Below are positions 20,923 through 28,475 of a stretch of DNA of 64,000 nucleotides, piece by piece. A program made the translations under genes and the position numbers. The number at the start of each line of letters is the position of its first letter. Positions within the stretch are counted from its first letter, which is position 1. A model generated the notes under the pieces. That model was not told where the DNA came from and searched no databases. It saw nothing but the letters and a program-made list of their open reading frames with translations. The stretch is from Mycobacteroides abscessus ATCC 19977 (lineage in GTDB: Bacteria; Actinomycetota; Actinomycetes; Mycobacteriales; Mycobacteriaceae). The stretch covers positions 2,418,001-2,482,000 of the forward strand of contig NC_010397.1 of the NCBI RefSeq assembly GCF_000069185.1. The letters are read 5' to 3'.

Positions 20923-20968
20923 GTTATCGATGTTATCAGTATGTTTGAAGGAGAATTAACGTTGTTAA
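20923..20968. promoter_or_regulatory. Putative TetR operator and overlapping promoter region
   Basis: Between the divergent starts lie direct repeats TGTTATC at 20922-20928 and 20931-20937, with ATCGAT between them. At 20956-20968 is the inverted repeat TTAAC-GTT-GTTAA, which overlaps the TTG start proposed for the oxidoreductase. Binding there would block both genes. This is inferred from geometry only. Confidence 0.45.
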
Positions 20969-21936
20969 CAGATGGGCTGACAAGCATGAATGATACCGGT
21001 GCCACACTGAAGGTCGCCGTTCGGCAGCTTCGGTGGGAGGCCGATGGTGTGGTGTCCCTGCAGCTCAGCTCCGCGTGCAACGAACCGCTACCGGCCTGGG
21101 AACCAGGCGCACATGTCGACCTAGTTCTGCCGACCGGCATCGAACGTCAATACTCGCTGTGCGGACCAGTCGACGACCGATCCGTCTACCAGGTAGGAGT
21201 TCGGCGCGAACGAACGAGTCGCGGCGGCTCGGAGTACGTGCACGCCTTCCTGCGGCCCGGTCAACAGCTGAGGATCAAAGGACCGCGCAACAACTTCGGT
21301 CTGCACCGGGCGGACGGCTATCTGTTCATCGCAGCCGGAATCGGAATCACCCCCATCCTTCCGATGATCCGTCAAGCCCAGGACTGGGGTGCGGACTGGA
21401 CCCTGTACTACGGGGGCCACACGGCGGCATCGATGGCATTCCTTGAGGAACTCCGACAGTACGGGCCGCGGGTGCATCTCTATCCGGCAGACGAAGTGGG
21501 CAGGATTCCTTTGCGGGAACTCACCACCGACGTCCGTCCCGGATTGCAGATCTATGCCTGCGGACCAACCGAACTGATATCAGATCTCACTGCGGCAGTT
21601 TCGCATTGGCCGGCGGACACACTTCATGTCGAGCGGTTCAAGCCCATACCGTGCGCGCCCGCTGAGGACAAACCGGTCGACGTCACCTGTGCGGCGTCGC
21701 GCCAAACGATCGCGGTGCCGCCGGGACAGAGCATCCTCGCGGCGGTCGAACAGGCCGGCATCCAGGTCTCCGCATCGTGCCGCGCGGGTGTATGTGGCTC
21801 GTGCGAGACGGCCGTGCTTGAGGGGGTGCCCGATCATCGTGATGACATTTTGTCCGAGGAGGACCGGGCGGCGGGGGATCGCATGTACATCTGCGTATCA
21901 CGGGCGCTGACACCGCGACTGGTGCTCGATCTGTAA
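20962..21936 (+). CDS. Ferredoxin-reductase-type oxidoreductase (phthalate dioxygenase reductase-like)
   Basis: A 324-residue flavo-iron-sulfur electron-transfer protein. The FMN/FAD-binding beta barrel carries RQYSLCGP (RxYSL motif) near residue 60. The NAD-binding domain has FIAAGIGITPILPM and YACGPTELI. The C-terminal plant-type [2Fe-2S] domain has CRAGVCGSCE and a distal Cys in MYICVSRA. This order (reductase then ferredoxin) is that of class IA oxygenase reductases such as VanB. No oxygenase component sits next to it. TTG 20962 has AAGGAG at ideal distance; ATG 20941 overlaps the regulator gap and ATG 20986 is a third option. It is probably co-transcribed with the FMN-binding gene 11 nt downstream and repressed by the divergent TetR. 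Confidence 0.86.
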   Translation: MLTDGLTSMNDTGATLKVAVRQLRWEADGVVSLQLSSACNEPLPAWEPGAHVDLVLPTGIERQYSLCGPVDDRSVYQVGVRRERTSRGGSEYVHAFLRPGQQLRIKGPRNNFGLHRADGYLFIAAGIGITPILPMIRQAQDWGADWTLYYGGHTAASMAFLEELRQYGPRVHLYPADEVGRIPLRELTTDVRPGLQIYACGPTELISDLTAAVSHWPADTLHVERFKPIPCAPAEDKPVDVTCAASRQTIAVPPGQSILAAVEQAGIQVSASCRAGVCGSCETAVLEGVPDHRDDILSEEDRAAGDRMYICVSRALTPRLVLDL

Positions 21937-21947
21937 GGAGAATTCAC

Positions 21948-22646
21948 GTGAGTGCGACACCTACTGATACGTCCCCACCGCATCCGCCGGAGACCGCGGC
22001 GGACCGCTACTCACCGATCACCATGGACCGCGTACGGGAGGTGATCGGATTTCCGGCCCGGTTCATCGCCGATAAGAAGGACACCGAGCTGAGGGAGTTC
22101 GCGGCCCGATTTATTGCACACAGCCCGTTTTTCTGTATGGCAACCGTAGGCGCCGATGGCCTGTTGGACACCAGTCCCAAGGGCGACCCACCGGGCTCGG
22201 TGCGCATTCTCGATGCCCGGACTTTGGCGATTCCCGATCGACCGGGGAACAAACTCGCGGACAGCTTCGAGAACATCACCCGCAATCCCGCAGTGGGGTT
22301 GGTGTTCTTCGTTCCCGGCTTGCGCGAGGTGATCAGGGTGAACGGTGATGCCTTCGTCACCGACGATCCCGAATTACTCGCCATGCTCAGCGCGGATGGT
22401 AAACCCGCGGTGCTCGCGACAATTGTGCGCATCCGCGAGGTGTTCGGCCAGTGCGGTAAGGCGGTCATCCGCGCGAAACTCTGGGAGGGTGATCAGCGCG
22501 GGCTCGCCGAGGCCGTGACCCTGGGCGGGGATTTCTACACGCTTACCATTGCCGAAAACGCCGCCAAGATGGCCGACAAATTGGGCCAACTCGCGGGCGG
22601 CATTCACGATCTCGTCGATGACAGCTACGCAAACGAGCTCTTCTGA
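21948..22646 (+). CDS. Pyridoxamine 5'-phosphate oxidase-like FMN-binding protein
   Basis: A 232-residue protein of the split-barrel flavin-binding superfamily (annotated elsewhere as pyridoxamine 5'-phosphate oxidase-related, MSMEG_1024 type). The motif FFCMATVGADGLLDTSPKGD, followed by RNPAVGLVFFVPGLREVIRVNGDA, is typical of this subgroup. AAGGAGAATTCAC precedes the GTG start, nearly the same ribosome-site context as the oxidoreductase gene ahead, and the gap is 11 nt, so they form one operon. The substrate is unknown. Pairing with a flavin/iron-sulfur reductase suggests a redox detoxification or oxidation unit under TetR control. Confidence 0.82.
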   Translation: MSATPTDTSPPHPPETAADRYSPITMDRVREVIGFPARFIADKKDTELREFAARFIAHSPFFCMATVGADGLLDTSPKGDPPGSVRILDARTLAIPDRPGNKLADSFENITRNPAVGLVFFVPGLREVIRVNGDAFVTDDPELLAMLSADGKPAVLATIVRIREVFGQCGKAVIRAKLWEGDQRGLAEAVTLGGDFYTLTIAENAAKMADKLGQLAGGIHDLVDDSYANELF

Positions 22647-22696
22647 CCGTCATCCCTCCGGCACCCTGTAGGCGGGCGCAACGGACGGAGGCTGAG

Positions 22697-23356
22697 ATGA
22701 CGACGGCGACCGATATACTGGCCGAGCTGGCCTCGCTTGAGGATCCGAGAATCCGCGCGATCAACGAACGACACGGAGACGATCACGGGGTCAACCTCAC
22801 CCAGCTGCGTGCGGTCGCCAAACGACTCAAGACCCAGCATGGCCTCGCCTGTGAACTGTGGGCCACCGGAGACACCTCCGCCCGCCTGCTGGCCACGCTG
22901 ATCTGCCGCCCGAAGGCATTCGAACAACACGATCTCGACGCAATGGTGCGTCAGGCGCACTTTCCGAAGATGCACGACTGGCTCGTCAGCTACGTCGTCA
23001 AGAAGAACCCACACGCCGAGAAACTGGGCCTGTCCTGGTTCGACGATCCGGACCCAGTGGTCGCGAGCGCAGGCTGGGCACTGACCACCGACCGCGCCGC
23101 GAAGAAGCCCGACGGTCTAGACCTCGCAGGCCTCCTCGACATCATCGAGAAAGACATGAAGCGGGCCCCGGATCGCTTGCAGTGGGCCATGAACCACACG
23201 TTGGCCCAGACCGGGATCGAGCACCCTGAGCATCGAGCGCGCGCAATCGACGTCGGGCAGCGCCTGGAGGTGCTCAAGGATTACCCGACACCACCGAACT
23301 GCACGTCGCAGTTCGCGCCCATCTGGATCGCCGAGATGGTGAAGCGGCGCGGCTAG
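22697..23356 (+). CDS. DNA alkylation repair protein (AlkD-like HEAT-repeat fold)
   Basis: A 219-residue all-helical protein matching the DNA-alkylation-repair/AlkD-like family, glycosylases that remove N3- and N7-alkylated purines with HEAT-like repeats. Visible family features are INERHGDDHGVNLTQLRAVA near the start, a run of paired helices through WLVSYVVKKNPHAEKLGLSW, and the late QWAMNHTLAQTGIEHPEHR region. The catalytic Asp/Trp pair of AlkD cannot be placed with certainty by eye, so activity is inferred from family. It is preceded by a 50-nt gap with CGGAGG upstream of the ATG and stands as a single gene. Confidence 0.78.
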   Translation: MTTATDILAELASLEDPRIRAINERHGDDHGVNLTQLRAVAKRLKTQHGLACELWATGDTSARLLATLICRPKAFEQHDLDAMVRQAHFPKMHDWLVSYVVKKNPHAEKLGLSWFDDPDPVVASAGWALTTDRAAKKPDGLDLAGLLDIIEKDMKRAPDRLQWAMNHTLAQTGIEHPEHRARAIDVGQRLEVLKDYPTPPNCTSQFAPIWIAEMVKRRG

Positions 23357-23416
23357 ACACGCCACGAGCTGGGGGTTCACACTTGGAGGCGCTTCCGTGA
23401 GACCGTATCTCTCACT

Positions 23417-23992
23417 ATGGACAGCGAGCCGGTTGACCACCAGTACCTCACCTACGAGGAATTCGGCAGGGCGTTCTTCGAGATAGCCGTCAGTGAAGCT
23501 CGGGTGCGGGCGGCCGTCGCATCGATCGCCGGCGAACCATTCGAAGTCGGCCCCATGGCGCAGGGCCCCGGCAAGATCGCGAAGGTGACGGCAAAAGTCC
23601 AGATCCTGGACCCGATCGTCACCCGGAACGATGGCGAGACCATCACGTTCGACATCCAGGTGCCGCTGGCCATCGACCTGTTGATCGATCTCAAGCTCGA
23701 CAAAAGCCGGTTCAAGGTGGCAGGCAACATCGCGCTCAAGGCCACTGCCCGCGCCGCCGCACCGCTGCAGCTGGTCATCGATGTCGCGCCCCCGGGCCCG
23801 TCGGATATCACTGTCGATGTTTCCTCCAACACCATCCGGGGCGAGCTGCTCCGCATTCTGGCTGGTGTCGATCAGCTGATCAGCCGGTTCATCGCCAACT
23901 ATGTGGCCCATGAGGTCGACAACCCGAAGGCCATGGCGGCGCGCACGATCGACGTCGCACATCGGCTCGACGAGGCGTGGACGGGCGTTTGA
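23417..23992 (+). CDS. Conserved hypothetical protein upstream of the phosphotransferase
   Basis: A 191-residue protein of unknown function, apparently of a type common in mycobacteria. There is no signal peptide or membrane segment. The middle (residues about 50-140) alternates short beta strands rich in Ile and Val (ETITFDIQVPLAIDLLIDLK, VAGNIALKATARAAAP), suggesting a lipid-binding or beta-sandwich fold. The C-terminus is helical (LLRILAGVDQLISRFIANYV). Its last 16 nt overlap the start of the aminoglycoside phosphotransferase gene, so the two are translationally coupled. Whether it contributes to resistance is not known. Confidence 0.7.
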   Translation: MDSEPVDHQYLTYEEFGRAFFEIAVSEARVRAAVASIAGEPFEVGPMAQGPGKIAKVTAKVQILDPIVTRNDGETITFDIQVPLAIDLLIDLKLDKSRFKVAGNIALKATARAAAPLQLVIDVAPPGPSDITVDVSSNTIRGELLRILAGVDQLISRFIANYVAHEVDNPKAMAARTIDVAHRLDEAWTGV

Positions 23993-24756
23993 TCGATCTG
24001 TCGGCCTGGGAGCCGATCGTGACGGGGGAGTCCGGTGCCTGCGTGTACCGCTCGCCCGACGGTTCTCGCTATGCGAAAAAAGGCGGTGCCGATCTTGCGG
24101 GCGAGCGGGACCGCATCGAATGGCTTAGTGCTCAACGTATTCCGGGCCCATCGGTGCTCGAATGGGCGACCACGTCGGACGGTCCGCTGCTGATCACCTC
24201 GGCGGTACCGGGCGTACCCGCCGACCAGCTCGACTCCGAGGATTTGGGCAGGGCATGGTCTGGGATCGCCGCAGCGGTGCGGGACCTGCACGCGCTGCCG
24301 ACAGCGGGCTGTCCGTTTTCGCGAGGGCTGGCCGCCATGGCAACGTTGGCCCGCGACGTCGTGGCCCGCGACGCCGTGAACCCGGATTTTCTGACCGACG
24401 AAGACCGGGAGAGGCCGGCGACCGAGCTGCTATGCCGTGTTGTGGCCGAACTGCCTCGGCGCCTGGCTCAGGAGCCCGACGACCTGGTGGTGTGCCATGG
24501 GGACTTGTGCCTGCCGAATATCGTCATCGCGCCCGGAGACTTCTCAGTGGCGGGCTTCATCGATCTCGGCCGGCTCGGGTTGGCCGACCGGCACGCCGAT
24601 CTGGCCTTGCTCTTTGCCAATGCCCGGGAGACCTGGCCCGGGGACGGCTGGGTCACGGCCGCCGCCCACGAGCGGTTCCTGAACCGGTACGGAGCGTCTG
24701 CCGACCCCGAACGGTTGGCGTTCTACCTGCGGTTGGATCCGCTGACCTGGGGATAG
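23977..24756 (+). CDS. Aminoglycoside O-phosphotransferase, APH(3'')-like
   Basis: A 259-residue kinase-fold enzyme of the APH family, which inactivates aminoglycosides with ATP. The catalytic loop VVCHGDLCLPNIVI has the Asp and Asn of the HxDxxxxN motif; the metal-binding IDLGRLGLADRHADLAL follows; YAKKGG near residue 30 supplies the ATP-binding Lys. The overall pattern is nearest to streptomycin 3''-phosphotransferases, and I recall an intrinsic streptomycin phosphotransferase at this kind of locus in M. abscessus. The GTG start at 23977 lies inside the preceding gene. There is no transposon or integron signature around it, so the gene looks chromosomal and intrinsic. Confidence 0.82.
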   Translation: MDGRLIDLSAWEPIVTGESGACVYRSPDGSRYAKKGGADLAGERDRIEWLSAQRIPGPSVLEWATTSDGPLLITSAVPGVPADQLDSEDLGRAWSGIAAAVRDLHALPTAGCPFSRGLAAMATLARDVVARDAVNPDFLTDEDRERPATELLCRVVAELPRRLAQEPDDLVVCHGDLCLPNIVIAPGDFSVAGFIDLGRLGLADRHADLALLFANARETWPGDGWVTAAAHERFLNRYGASADPERLAFYLRLDPLTWG

Positions 24757-24766
24757 TGATTAAGCA

Positions 24767-24796
24767 TTGACTTATATAAGCAGTCCCTTTTAATAT
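24767..24796 (+). promoter_or_regulatory. SigA-like promoter with embedded palindrome, leaderless start
   Basis: TTGACT (24767-24772), an 18-nt spacer and TAATAT (24791-24796) form a good promoter. The spacer begins with the perfect palindrome CTTATATAAG (24771-24780), a plausible ArsR operator. Transcription would begin about 24803-24804, at the GTG of the ArsR gene, so the mRNA should be leaderless; no ribosome site is seen. Confidence 0.65.
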
Positions 24797-24803
24797 CGGT
24801 GAC

Positions 24804-25169
24804 GTGCACGCCTTCGACATACTCGGAGACCCGGTGCGCCGGCGCATCCTGGAGCTGATCCAGGCGGGGGAGATGTCCTCCGGCGCCGTCACCGAAATCA
24901 TCCGATCGGAGTTCGCGATCAGCCAGCCTGCCGTGTCGCAGCATCTGAAGGTATTGCGCGACAACGGTTTTGCGATCGTGCGTAGCGAGGGGACGCGACG
25001 GATGTACCGCGTCGACACCACGCCTATGCGCGAGGTCGACCAATGGCTGGAGACCTTCCGCCGCAACTGGGTGCCGCGCCTGGACGCACTGGCCACCGAG
25101 ATCGCCCGCGGCAAGCGGCAGCGCCGCGCACCCACACCGCACCGAAACACCAAGGAGAGCGCCTCGTGA
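24804..25169 (+). CDS. ArsR-family transcriptional regulator
   Basis: A 121-residue winged-helix regulator. AFDILGDPVRRRILELIQAG opens the fold, and FAISQPAVSQHLKVLRDNGF is the recognition helix with the flanking wing. Metal-binding Cys residues of the classic ArsR/SmtB sites are absent, placing it with the metal-independent members that pair with SRPBCC proteins. Its stop overlaps the GTG of the SRPBCC gene, a very common ArsR-SRPBCC operon. The promoter described at 24767-24796 carries a palindrome between its boxes, so autorepression is likely. The effector is unknown. Confidence 0.88.
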   Translation: MHAFDILGDPVRRRILELIQAGEMSSGAVTEIIRSEFAISQPAVSQHLKVLRDNGFAIVRSEGTRRMYRVDTTPMREVDQWLETFRRNWVPRLDALATEIARGKRQRRAPTPHRNTKESAS

Positions 25170-25813
25170 TCGATGTTCAGCACCAACTCAATTCCGTGCG
25201 CCGCAGCGTGGGCGCCAAGACGTTTCAGGCCCGCCAGGCGCGTGTGGTGACCGTCAGTCAGACCTATGACACCGCGGCCGACGACTTGTGGGAGGCCTGC
25301 ACCAATGCCGAACGTATTGCCCGCTGGTTCTTGCCAATCACCGGAGACCTGCGCGCTGGGGGGCATTATTCATTACAGGGCAATGCGTCTGGAACAGTGC
25401 TGAGCTGCGACCCGCCACGCTCCTTCATGGCGAGCTGGGAAGCGATGGGTGCCGTCAGCTGGATCGAGGTGACAATCACCCCGGAACCGGAAGCCCCAGA
25501 GAGCCGGGCCACTTTCACCCTTGAGCACATCTCCGATATCAGCGACGACGACGAGCACTGGTTGCAGTTCGGTCCGGGTGCCGTCGGGGTCGGTTGGGAT
25601 TCCGGTCTGCTAGGTCTGGCAGGCTATCTCGCCGCGCCCAATGATCGCATCACCCCCGAGGAGGGGGCGGCGTGGGCGGCCGGCGCCGAAGGCCGGGCAT
25701 TCATGGCAGGTTCCAGCGAGCTGTGGTTCGCGGCGGCCGTCGCCTCGGGTATGGATCCCGCGCAGGCCCGCGAGATGGCGGATCGCACCACGGCGGCCTA
25801 TACGGCGGGCTGA
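25166..25813 (+). CDS. SRPBCC / AHSA1-type ligand-binding protein
   Basis: A 215-residue START-like (AHSA1) domain protein. The hallmark TYDTAADDLWEACTNAERIARWFLP opens the domain, followed by GGHYSLQGNASGTVLSCDPP and VTITPEPEA. I start at GTG 25166, which overlaps the ArsR stop and has AAGGAG 8 nt upstream; the longer frame from 25043 would be read out of the ArsR gene and is not plausible. Members of this group bind hydrophobic ligands and are often induced by ligand through the ArsR partner. The C-terminal 70 residues, with EEGAAWAAGAEGRAFM, are an extension seen in actinobacterial members. Confidence 0.84.
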   Translation: MIDVQHQLNSVRRSVGAKTFQARQARVVTVSQTYDTAADDLWEACTNAERIARWFLPITGDLRAGGHYSLQGNASGTVLSCDPPRSFMASWEAMGAVSWIEVTITPEPEAPESRATFTLEHISDISDDDEHWLQFGPGAVGVGWDSGLLGLAGYLAAPNDRITPEEGAAWAAGAEGRAFMAGSSELWFAAAVASGMDPAQAREMADRTTAAYTAG

Positions 25814-25849
25814 AGTGGCCCCCGCCACAGCGGACGCTACTATCGGCCC

Positions 25850-26365
25850 ATGACCACATCGGCAATGCCGCCGGATGTATCTGGATTTGGACGCGTCACC
25901 CAAATTGCTTGGGTTACTGATGATCTCGATGCCACGGAAGCCATGCTCAGCGCCGTGTTCGGGGTCAAGAAATGGACGCGAATTCCAGATGTGCACTTTG
26001 GCCCCGAGACGTGTACGTACCGGGGTGCACCGGCCGATTTCACGGCGACCATCGCGCTGAGCTATCTCGACGACATGCAGCTCGAGCTGATTCTCCCGGT
26101 CAGCGGGACGAGCATCTACACCGAGTTTCTCGAGCGCAATTCCGCGGGTCTGCATCACGTGTGTGTCGAGCCGCCCGATCTCGACGTGGCGCTCGACCAC
26201 GCCACCTCCCAGGGTATGGAGGTGGTGCAGGACGGCGTGATGCCCGGCGGTATGCGATTTGCCTATCTGTCGGCACCGGCGGCCGCCCTTCCGTACATGG
26301 AACTGGTCTTCGTCCCGCCCGAGATCCGGGCGTTCTACGACTACATCAAGAATGAGCAGGCATGA
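25850..26365 (+). CDS. VOC-family (glyoxalase/dioxygenase superfamily) protein
   Basis: A 171-residue protein with two beta-alpha-beta-beta-beta modules of the vicinal-oxygen-chelate fold. The first module starts VTQIAWVTDDLDATEAMLSA and ends LELILPVSGTS. The second starts SAGLHHVCVEPPDLDVALDH and ends PYMELVFVPPEIRAFY, with a terminal Glu in the usual metal-ligand place. His in LHHVCV is another candidate ligand. Its stop overlaps the start of the flavoprotein gene by 4 nt, so they act together, perhaps in degrading a cyclic or steroid-like substrate; that pathway is an inference only. Confidence 0.82.
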   Translation: MTTSAMPPDVSGFGRVTQIAWVTDDLDATEAMLSAVFGVKKWTRIPDVHFGPETCTYRGAPADFTATIALSYLDDMQLELILPVSGTSIYTEFLERNSAGLHHVCVEPPDLDVALDHATSQGMEVVQDGVMPGGMRFAYLSAPAAALPYMELVFVPPEIRAFYDYIKNEQA

Positions 26366-27825
26366 GTGCAGCGATTCCGGAAACCGTAGCGGTCCAAGAC
26401 ATCACCGAATGGTCCGACGAGGTCGACGTACTGGTCATCGGCTTTGGGATGGGCGGCGGATGCGCCGCTGTCTCGGCCGCCGAGGCGGGCGCGCAGGTTT
26501 TGGCGCTCGAACGTGCCGCCTCCGCGGGCGGCACCACCGCGATGGCGGGTGGGCACTTTTACCTCGGCGGCGGCACCGCTGTTCAGCAAGCCACTGGGCA
26601 TGCGGACAGCGCCGACGAGATGTACAAGTACCTGATGGCGGTGTCTCCCGATCCGGACCCAGAGAAGATCCGCCTGTACTGCGACGGTAGCGTCGAACAT
26701 TTCAATTGGCTTGAGGCACTGGGCTTTCAATTCGAACGCAGCTTCTATCCGGAGAAGGCCGTCATTCAGCCCAATACCGAAGGACTGATGTTCACCGGGA
26801 ACGAGCTGGTGTGGCCCTACCGTGACGAAGCCATCCCGGCGCCCCGGGGGCACAAGGTGCCCAAGCCCGGCGACACCGGCGGTGCGGGCATGGTCGTGGA
26901 ACTACTCGCCCAACGTGCCGCCGAGCTCGGTATACCGATCCGATACGAGACCGGCGCGACCGCGCTCATTCTCGACGAGGGGGGAGCGGTGGTGGGTGTG
27001 ACATGGAAACACTTCACCGAAACCGGTGCGATACGCGCCAAATCGGTGATCATCGCGGCCGGAGGATTTGTGATGAACCCCGCCATGGTGGCCGAATACA
27101 CCCCCAAGCTCGCCGAGAAGCCGTTCGTGCTGGGCAGCACCTACGACGACGGGCTGGGCATCAGGCTCGGGGTGTCCGCGGGGGGCGCGACCCGCAACAT
27201 GAATCAAATTTTCGTGACAGCTCCCGTGTATCCGCCGTCGGGACTGCTGACCGGGATCATCGTGAACAAGAACGGGGAGCGGTTCGTCTCCGAGGATTCC
27301 TACCATTCCCGGACCTCTGGATTCGTGATGGATCAGGTGGATAGTGCCGCGTATCTGATTGTCGACTCCGAGCACATGGACCGGCCGACACTGCCACTGA
27401 CTCCCTTCATTGATGGTTGGGAGACCGTCGCGGAAATGGAAGCAGCCCTGGGTATCCCGGCCGGAAACCTGGACAAGACGCTGCAACGCTACAACGAGTA
27501 CGCCGCCAAGGGTGAGGATCCAGACTTCCACAAACACCCGAAATACCTTGCCGCGCAGGGGACTGGTCCCTGGGGCGCATTCGATCTCACCCTCGGCAAA
27601 GCGATGTACGCCGGTTTCACACTCGGTGGCCTGCGGACCGACGCCGACGGTCGGGTGCTCACCGAATCCGGAGAGGCGATTCCGGGCCTGTATGCCGCGG
27701 GTGCCAGCGCGTCGAACATTGCTCAGGACGGTAAGGGCTACAGCAGTGGAACCAGGCTCGGCGAAGCCTCGTTCTTCGGCCGGCGGGCGGGTTCACACGC
27801 GTCAGTGCGGGTATCGGTCGCCTAG
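26362..27825 (+). CDS. FAD-dependent oxidoreductase, KstD / fumarate-reductase flavoprotein type
   Basis: A 487-residue flavoprotein. The N-terminal FAD-binding motif DVLVIGFGMGGGCAAVSAAE (GxGxxG with the Glu further on) and the C-terminal GLYAAGASASNIAQDGKGYS segment define the FAD_binding_2 family, which includes 3-ketosteroid dehydrogenases and fumarate reductase flavoproteins. The length equals that of the M. tuberculosis flavoprotein Rv1817 as I recall it. The conserved catalytic Tyr set of KstD is not certain by eye, so the substrate remains open. It is translationally coupled to the VOC gene upstream. A gap of 122 nt follows. Confidence 0.84.
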   Translation: MSAAIPETVAVQDITEWSDEVDVLVIGFGMGGGCAAVSAAEAGAQVLALERAASAGGTTAMAGGHFYLGGGTAVQQATGHADSADEMYKYLMAVSPDPDPEKIRLYCDGSVEHFNWLEALGFQFERSFYPEKAVIQPNTEGLMFTGNELVWPYRDEAIPAPRGHKVPKPGDTGGAGMVVELLAQRAAELGIPIRYETGATALILDEGGAVVGVTWKHFTETGAIRAKSVIIAAGGFVMNPAMVAEYTPKLAEKPFVLGSTYDDGLGIRLGVSAGGATRNMNQIFVTAPVYPPSGLLTGIIVNKNGERFVSEDSYHSRTSGFVMDQVDSAAYLIVDSEHMDRPTLPLTPFIDGWETVAEMEAALGIPAGNLDKTLQRYNEYAAKGEDPDFHKHPKYLAAQGTGPWGAFDLTLGKAMYAGFTLGGLRTDADGRVLTESGEAIPGLYAAGASASNIAQDGKGYSSGTRLGEASFFGRRAGSHASVRVSVA

Positions 27826-27947
27826 ACGGAGCGCCTGCGCTATGTGAGGCCGGTCACAAAAGTGCATCAAATGCCCGCTCGTATGGGTAGCCGGTGGGCC
27901 CTGGTGTGCCCGTCGCCTAGGCTGGGCGCAACGGAAAGGTGACTCCA

Positions 27948-28343
27948 ATGGCGGAGGTCTATACCAGCAACGGGAATCGGCCCGCGCCGACCCGCAAGAT
28001 CCGCAAGCTGGCCAACGTCGCACTCAATATCGACGGGACCGTCGGGCACATCGAATCGATGGCCGTCGAGGTACACGACCTGACCGACAGGGTCGGTTCG
28101 ATGTTGGATCACCTGGACTCGAGCCTGGAACGGTTGGACGATTCCCTGGACTCGCTGAACCTCACGCTGAACAACCTGGCGGAGACGACATCGACCCTGG
28201 CCAACACGATGACCAGCCTCGAAACCCTCATCGATGTCGTCAATCCACTCATCCGGGTGCTCAGGGTCGCGTTGTATCCGACGAAGATCGTGCTGGATTT
28301 CGCCGATGACCGGATCGCTCAGATTGAACGCGCCCTGCGCTGA
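27948..28343 (+). CDS. Small coiled-coil protein of unknown function
   Basis: A 131-residue protein. After a basic start (NRPAPTRKIRKLANVALNID), residues about 30-95 form heptad repeats with Leu/Met/Val at a and d positions (DLTDRVGSMLDHLDSSLERL, then DDSLDSLNLTLNNLAETTS), predicting a long coiled coil. A C-terminal hydrophobic helix (VVNPLIRVLRVALYPTKIVL) could touch membrane. There is no signal peptide. ATG 27948 has AAAGG 8 nt upstream; an in-frame GTG at 27939 is less likely. It precedes the UbiB kinase gene by 132 nt and has its own transcription unit as far as I can tell. I do not recognise a family. Confidence 0.7.
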   Translation: MAEVYTSNGNRPAPTRKIRKLANVALNIDGTVGHIESMAVEVHDLTDRVGSMLDHLDSSLERLDDSLDSLNLTLNNLAETTSTLANTMTSLETLIDVVNPLIRVLRVALYPTKIVLDFADDRIAQIERALR

Positions 28344-28406
28344 CCCCTTCGCGCACGGCTCGCCGTTACCGCGCTGATCATTCCCGGCCGCTCCCGGGCA
28401 TTCGAT

Positions 28407-28419
28407 TAACATACATACC
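28407..28419. promoter_or_regulatory. Operator-like motif upstream of the first UbiB kinase gene
   Basis: TAACATACATACC is the exact reverse complement of GGTATGTATGTTA found at 32267-32279 in the other divergent promoter region. TACC and GGTA (28428-28431) give a partial dyad. It lies about 57 nt before the kinase-TetR operon and is a likely binding site for that TetR protein. Confidence 0.5.
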
Positions 28420-28475
28420 AGTTTGTCGGTAATGTCTCACCGACGTACGACCGGTGAGGACGGGAGGGAGTGGCG

